Origin: Sweltsa coloradensis
Taxonomy: Eukaryota > Arthropoda > Insecta > Plecoptera > Chloroperlidae
Reading direction: 5' to 3'
DNA length: 64,000 bases
NCBI GenBank assembly: GCA_024449915.1
Contig: JAMZAV010001466.1
Span: 1 to 64,000 of the forward strand
Numbering within the stretch: the first letter of the stretch is position 1; every line of letters starts with the position of its first letter. The notes beneath the pieces were generated by a model. The model was not told the DNA's origin. It worked only from the letters and a program-made list of their open reading frames with translations, and searched no databases. Of this stretch, positions 58,777 through 64,000 are shown piece by piece. The translations under genes and the position numbers were made by a program.

Positions 58777-59647
58777 AAGCCTGAATTAGACGGTTCAATG
58801 TTTTGTTCAAGATTTCTTGAATTCAAGGACAAAATATGATCAATAGCTTTGTTTGTTTGTCCTGTTTCAATTACACCAGGTACAAGTTTTTCACGAAAAC
58901 CCGTTTTTCTGTCCTGGTGTAAATGTACCTGTCACAACCCAGAAACGTTTTTTTGTCCTGTTGTAAGTTACCACAACTGCGACTGGAGTAAGAATTTTAC
59001 ACCTGCTTCTTTAGCAGGAGTGGGTGTAAAACGACAAAATATTGCGCCATTTTTAAAGTTTGTAGTGGCTTGGTTGGTGTAGTGAGAAGTTAAGAAAGAA
59101 GCTAGAAGTTAAAATGGATAAAGCCGGGCCAAGCAATATCTTTCCCAATGATTATATGAATCTTCACGGCCTTTCTTAAAAGGGACAATGCCAATTAATC
59201 AACCGTCAAGCAAAAACCTTAGCCCAGTTCCGACATAACCTAAAACTAGGATAGGTCTGCTTGAAAGACGTTTAGCAATATTATGCACAACAATGTACTA
59301 GAAACCTGTTATCTAGGCCAAAATATTGAAAAATATAGTTAGGCCCTAAGCCTATAGTCTATCAGCGTGTGGTATATAGGCTCTAGGCCTTTGTTGCCTC
59401 GTCAAATGTCAAAACTGGGTGCAAATATGTTTGTTTGTCCTACTGGGCGTAACGTGTACTTATTACTCCTATTTCCGGTTTTATGACGTACATCCGGACG
59501 ATTCCAGGAGTAAATATGTGAACCTGGTACAGGACAAACAAACAAAGCTAATGTGTAGGGAGGTATTGTTGCGTTTTATTACTTTTACACATTTTGTTCT
59601 TGAACAATGAATCTTGAACGAAACATTGAACTATCTGATTCAGGCTT
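58777..59647. mobile_element. MITE-like element with TIRs of about 100 bp
   Basis: Left AAGCCTGAAT..GGTTCAATGTTTTGTTCAAG and AGCTTTGTTTGTTTGTCCTG pair with right CAGGACAAACAAACAAAGCT and CTTGAACGAAACATTGAAC..ATTCAGGCTT. Length 871 bp. No target duplication recognised. Short open frames inside look like chance. Confidence 0.65.
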
Positions 59648-59773
59648 GAATAGGACGGCATTTCCAATGTTCTCGAGAGTTAATAATTGAAAAACTGTTG
59701 ACTCATTTCCAACCCACTTTCAGCTTTTGAATAATATCCACCGCACAAGTAAAATCAAACCTTTCGACAAGGT

Positions 59774-59818
59774 TTCTTCTTCTTCTTCTTCTTCTTCTTC
59801 TTCTTCTTCTTCTTCTTC
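59774..59818 (+). repeat. (TTC)n microsatellite
   Basis: About 15 TTC/CTT triplets. Confidence 0.97.
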
Positions 59819-60349
59819 ACTGCTTCTGCAGTAGGCATCTCTAGGTCTGATGACGTTTCTTAGACCCCACCTACACTTACACAACAACTGGTGGCTGGCC
59901 CAATGAGTAGAGACCCTAAGAAATAGCAAAAAAAAGTTATAATTTCGTTAAAAAAATCTTCAATTTCCGTATATATACATAAAGGAATATTTAGGCCATA
60001 CAAAGTTAACTTAATTGGAATTACCTAGGCGTGTTCGATAATAATATTTTCAGCTGTCATTGTGCCACTACGTTAAAACAGAAATGTTGATTTCAATGCC
60101 CATGTCAAATTAATTGTGTATTATGGAGCTAAAGCTTGAGAAAAGTTCCCTATTTTGCTCTAACTTAGCAGAAAAACGTGATTATTGCCTTATTTCACTA
60201 CTTAATAGTACTAATATAAAATTGTCATATTTTGCATGATTAAGTGAAGAAAGTCATTCACGAAATTTCAGGGTCCCTACCAATTAGTTGATGTGTACAA
60301 ATAAAATAAATAAATGACAGTAATATTTTACGTATGCCCTCTTTTACCT

Positions 60350-60530
60350 CATATTTAAGTGCAAGACTTTGATTCTGGAGGTCACAGGTTCAATACCCGC
60401 CACTGGTAATCCCGAATGAAAGTTTTCCTTCAGTCGTTAAGGCAAATGTTAGGGATTAAGTGCTGTAAAACAGCTCTTTGGCTTTAAACTTCACAACTAC
60501 GTAACTAAACATCCTAATTACCTAGTAACT
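60350..60530 (+). mobile_element. tRNA-like SINE, different family
   Basis: GGAGGTCACAGGTTCAATACCCGC is a B-box-like segment with a tRNA-like layout upstream; the 3' part differs from the 27.1-kb family. Confidence 0.45.
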
Positions 60531-60561
60531 TGGGTTGATAGGGCCTCGAGGCAGGTTTGGT

Positions 60562-60799
60562 GTTGGGTGGGGAAAGATTGATAGGAGGCTTGGAGCCAAC
60601 AGCTTACCTTGAAAGAGTTTGGCGGCTGTGTAGAGTTGAACTTGAAGGTCACTTAAATATATACACAAAATAAAACATTTCAACGAAACGTTATTTGTTT
60701 GTGTATATATCTGTGACCTTCAACTCTACACAGCCACCAAACTCTTTCAAGGTAAGCTGTTGGCTCCTAGCCTCCTATCAATCTTTCCCCACCCACCAC
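60562..60799. repeat. Long near-perfect hairpin (arms about 100 bp)
   Basis: Left arm 60562-60664 and right arm 60698-60799 are complementary apart from a 6-bp indel and a few mismatches. The loop is about 33 bp and holds CAACGAAACGTTAT. Arms contain CAAGGTAAGCTGTTGGCTCC, placing it in the 19.5-kb palindromic family. Confidence 0.75.
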
Positions 60800-61383
60800 T
60801 AATTACCTAGTTAGTCAACGGAAGAGGGTCATATCGGAAAAAAACTTTTACTATTTAGTATTTATACCCTACACCGGACATTCCCACTAACTAAGTGATT
60901 TTTCTGCAAGGTTTTCTTTGGTACCTAATAAATAGCAGATATTTCAGAAGCCTCTATATTTACATAAAGAGGACTGTTACTAACGCTACGATAATCTAGT
61001 CCAAACTCCGAACTTTGAACTAATACCAACTATACGATCACAGATCAGTAAATATTGATGCCTTGTTTGAAGATTTGTTTACAAGGAGATATTTGTACTT
61101 TATCCAGAATGACATACTTTGCATTCTGAGACTCATATAGTACTCAATATATTTCTTCAATGATATTTTCATCATTAACTACCCATATCTTATTCATGTC
61201 CATACACTTGTATAGGTTACAGATAACATTTTACACCTAGCCTTCCTTCTGTGCACTTGTTTCTGAGTTTATTGTAGTACTTAACTCCCATGTACGGACC
61301 GGATCTTTATCTAGTTGGACCTAGAGAAGCCAGCAAAAATGAAACACGTCTTTTCCAAACCAAAATCAATTATAAACTTTTAA

Positions 61384-61535
61384 AATGTCCAGGGTTCAAT
61401 TCCCAGTTCAGGTTGCAATTTGTAACTTCTGAAATCGAATGAAAAAAAATCCCCCACTGAAAATCAGTTAGGGTGTGACTGAGTGGGTAGACTCTTAATA
61501 CAAATTTATAGTATATTATCTATTTATTTACGTAA
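61384..61535 (+). mobile_element. SINE with internal deletion
   Basis: B box CCAGGGTTCAATTCCC joined almost directly to the tail CCCCCACTGAAAATCAGTTA..GAGTGGGTAGAC. A second tail fragment (CACTGAAAATCAATTA) is at about 61556-61575. Confidence 0.65.
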
Positions 61536-61801
61536 GAAATAATGTCCCCCCCCCCTCACTGAAAATCAATTACTGCAAGTGGCAATATGCAAATCTAAGT
61601 TTATTCATTAACTAAATTTGCATTTAGCAGGTATGAAAACCCTGGTGGATGCCTACCTAGTTAGTCTTTCCCTACCTAGTTAGTCTTTCGTTGCATCGCG
61701 ACTTGAAAATAGCAGGGTAATTCATAGAGGTAAAAACTATATTGGTAAGGAGGTTATTGTTCCAACTCATGTATGTTGGGTAGTGTTCTAGTAGTCCGGT
61801 G

Positions 61802-62170
61802 ATATGTGGCTTGTTGGTTTAGTGGTTGAGTCCCTGTTTTCAATGTAGAAGTTCGTAGGTTTGAATCCTGCAACAGGCAAAATATTTCGAGTTTCTGATA
61901 TGGATTTAATCTATCAATACTTGGGTTATGCATGAGTAGATGGTGAATTTGGAGTTGTCCTAGCAACGAACCACATACATAATCAATAGAATAAAGTTGC
62001 TCTGTAGCCTTGCCCTTGTCGGTTCTGGTGTGAATCGGGCCCAACCATTTGCTATTTTGGTTCGCTCGGCAAGTGTCTGTATTGACCGGGTTGGCTTAAA
62101 CATTAACGTCGCTCACTGAAAATCCGACTTGATTGGGTCGACTTTAAATACAAATGTATTTTTATTTATT
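61802..62170 (+). mobile_element. tRNA-derived SINE, full length
   Basis: Head GTGGCTTGTTGGTTTAGTGG (A box region) and GGTTTGAATCC (B box); body with TTTGGAGTTGTCCTAGCAAC, TCGGTTCTGGTGTGAATCGG and GGGTTGGCTT; tail CTCACTGAAAATCCG..TTGGGTCGAC. Same family as 27121. Confidence 0.75.
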
Positions 62171-63674
62171 TTATTTGTCAAAAGTTTATATTTTGTTTCT
62201 TTTATTTACCGTTGAAAGTTTTTCTATCTACTGTTACTATAAAAAAATATAAATATTGTGTAGCTAACCTAAATTACAATGGAACAACAAATGACCTTAT
62301 AAAATTAAGTCTAGCCAGAAAATGTGTAATATACAGTAGTTCTGTATGTATGTAGATGGTAGAATATAATTTAGTAGTGGAGTGGGTTGCAACATTGAAA
62401 TTACCTTAATTTCTCATATTTATGCAATAATTATGGTAAATGAGACAATTTGGTACTCTAAAAACCATAGCTCAATATTATGTCTAGCTGAAGAAAATGT
62501 ACAAATGATGAGAAATACGTGGTGTCGTATTTCTTGTTTCTCTGTATTACCATTGAGTATAGATGGTATTTCCTTAAGCGGTAGTTAGGCGGTCAACGTA
62601 GTTGCTCAAGTTCATTTTCTAGCCCTGATACGCAAGCAATAAAATAAAGAAACAGTGGTGACACCTACTGTTGTGATTGGAAGTTGATAACTTTTATTGT
62701 CAAGTAGATAGTTCAGATTGTTTTGCGCAACACGACCTGACCGTCTGTAGGGCAGCCGGCACACCAACTCCGAGCAATATTGTTGATAAAAAAAGTTGGG
62801 CAATTATGTTGATTGTGTTACTACCGCTTCACCACGTTGATAAATAAATTTCTTGCAGGTACAAACTATTGTTTATTAAAACATTGAAGTGGAATATTGT
62901 TTACTAACTGTTTTATTAGAACAATACCCATAGGCCTACATACAAAACCTTGTAGAAATACAGCCAATTCTTACACACTCAAAAGCAGAGATATAAAAGA
63001 AGGGCCAAGCTATACCACTCTATATTTGTACTCTACGTAGGTACATATAAATCACTTTGATGTAATAGTTTGTCCAAATTCAGTCTTGCCAAGGTTTGCA
63101 ACCTGGTGCAGCCATGTGGAGAAGTGATGTTTCTAGGCCTATTTATCTATATTTCATAGTGCTCCGATGTAGAAAGGACTTTCTTTTAGATCTTGGTGCT
63201 TTTTGAGGCTGTATTTTTACTTGTTTCCATATGCATGGGACCCAATTACTTTTGTAAATTCCATTGTCAAAAAATAATTCTTTTATTGAAGTAGTAGTGC
63301 CTATAGTAGCACTTGCAAAAACATACACTCTTTAAAGATGAAATGTATGTTTGTTTAGATTTTTGGAAAGGGACAAGTAGAATACTCAATTTAAAGTGTT
63401 ATATTCAACCCTCGAAGAATAACTTCGAGAGTAACCCGCAGGCCAGAAATCCCTATCGCGAGGGCAAGTCAGGTGCGAAGCCGAAGGAATATTTTGGTCA
63501 TCACTCGTCGACGTGCTTCCTCCAAAGATCGGAGACAAGACTTTCCCGAAACCAGGAAGGGAGGGGTAAGTGGATGACACCTTCTTCAAGTTATTTGCGG
63601 TGAAAAGCCCCATTCATAAATAGCAATAAGAGGATCCAATATTTTATCATTTATGTAAATCAAACCAGTTATTA

Positions 63675-63741
63675 AACCCCGGTCTCCCAATTCCCAGTCG
63701 AGTGCTTGACCCGTAAGCTACAGAGACGGTTAACTTCATAA
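63675..63741 (-). mobile_element. Inverted partner of the tRNA-like element
   Basis: Complementary strand reads CCGTCTCTGTAGCTTACGGG then AATTGGGAGACCGGGGTT. The flank GATGTTATG(A/G)AGT also pairs with 63792-63803, so both form one inverted repeat with a loop of about 50 bp. Confidence 0.55.
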
Positions 63742-63791
63742 CATCTGGATTGTTGGTGCATTGTAGATCTGAATAGATTGGAACAGTACAG

Positions 63792-63880
63792 GATGTTATG
63801 GAGTAAACCGTCTCGGTAGCGAAGGGGTAAAGCACCCGACCGGCAATTGGGAGACCGGGTTTCGATACCCCGCTGAGATG
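63792..63880 (+). mobile_element. tRNA-like element with near-cloverleaf
   Basis: GTCTCGG (63810-63816) pairs with CTGAGAT (63873-63879). Anticodon arm CCCGA/TTGGG has loop CCGGCAA; the T arm is GGGTTTCGATACCC. Position 33 is C and the B box has an extra base, so a tRNA-Ala-derived SINE or pseudogene is likelier than a gene. Confidence 0.5.
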
Positions 63881-64000
63881 GATTTTTGTAATTTCTGGAT
63901 TGATTTACACAAAATCAATTACACCTACGAGAGTATTTCCCGATTAATCAAATTGAGAAATTTATCATCCACGTTGCAAATACTATTAGGCCTAAAACAT

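Larger units (their letters stand above)
54266..64000. other. CDKAL1 3' flank, no gene recognised
   Basis: 3' UTR end not determined. Contains the tandem array, hairpin, MITE-like element, SINEs and inverted tRNA-like pair listed. 56.9-58.6 kb is AT-rich with nothing recognisable. Confidence 0.5.

Noticed and set aside
59720..59929. Minus-strand frame with a poly-Glu run
   Set aside because: Produced by the TTC microsatellite.

Overview
The window is animal nuclear DNA. Three genes with clear metazoan orthologues are visible, and the two multi-exon ones have ordinary GT-AG introns. More than 90% of the bases are intron or intergenic sequence full of transposon remnants. The palindrome TAGGCCTA recurs throughout the non-coding DNA. 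The sequence suggests an invertebrate with a repeat-rich genome; I recall this palindrome from marine groups but would not name a phylum from the sequence alone.

Layout. (1) 3.7-18.5 kb, + strand: the last eight coding exons of an ABHD2-type alpha/beta hydrolase, with an intact catalytic triad; the N-terminal exon(s) are not recognisable here. (2) 18.5-30.5 kb: intergenic, with a 255-bp direct duplication, hAT-type MITEs and tRNA-derived SINEs. (3) 30.56-31.88 kb, - strand: a complete, intronless NASP histone-chaperone gene with an ETS-type promoter site about 125 bp upstream. (4) 31.9-36.5 kb: intergenic, with a broken non-LTR reverse transcriptase bracketed by about 100-bp inverted repeats. 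(5) 36.48-54.27 kb, + strand: complete CDKAL1 (tRNA methylthiotransferase), seven coding exons whose joined frame is open for 544 codons. (6) 54.3-64 kb: repeat-rich 3' flank with no recognisable gene. The three proteins have unrelated roles (membrane lipid hydrolase, histone H3-H4 chaperone, tRNA modification), so I see no functional cluster.

The non-coding DNA holds the more unusual material: a minus-strand sequence with all the core elements of a minimal type I hammerhead self-cleaving ribozyme; a second copy of the same element whose homology begins exactly at the predicted cleavage position; a related palindromic family carrying hammerhead-like motifs; an intronic minisatellite whose unit repeats a 3' splice-site-like sequence resembling the real acceptor next to it; three copies of a family with 13-bp terminal inverted repeats and variable numbers of about 160-bp internal repeats (Helentron/pearl-like); a foldback-like structure with inverted arrays of about 90-bp repeats; at least six non-autonomous hAT elements, four with perfect 8-bp target duplications; and a SINE remnant starting at the CDKAL1 exon 4 donor site.
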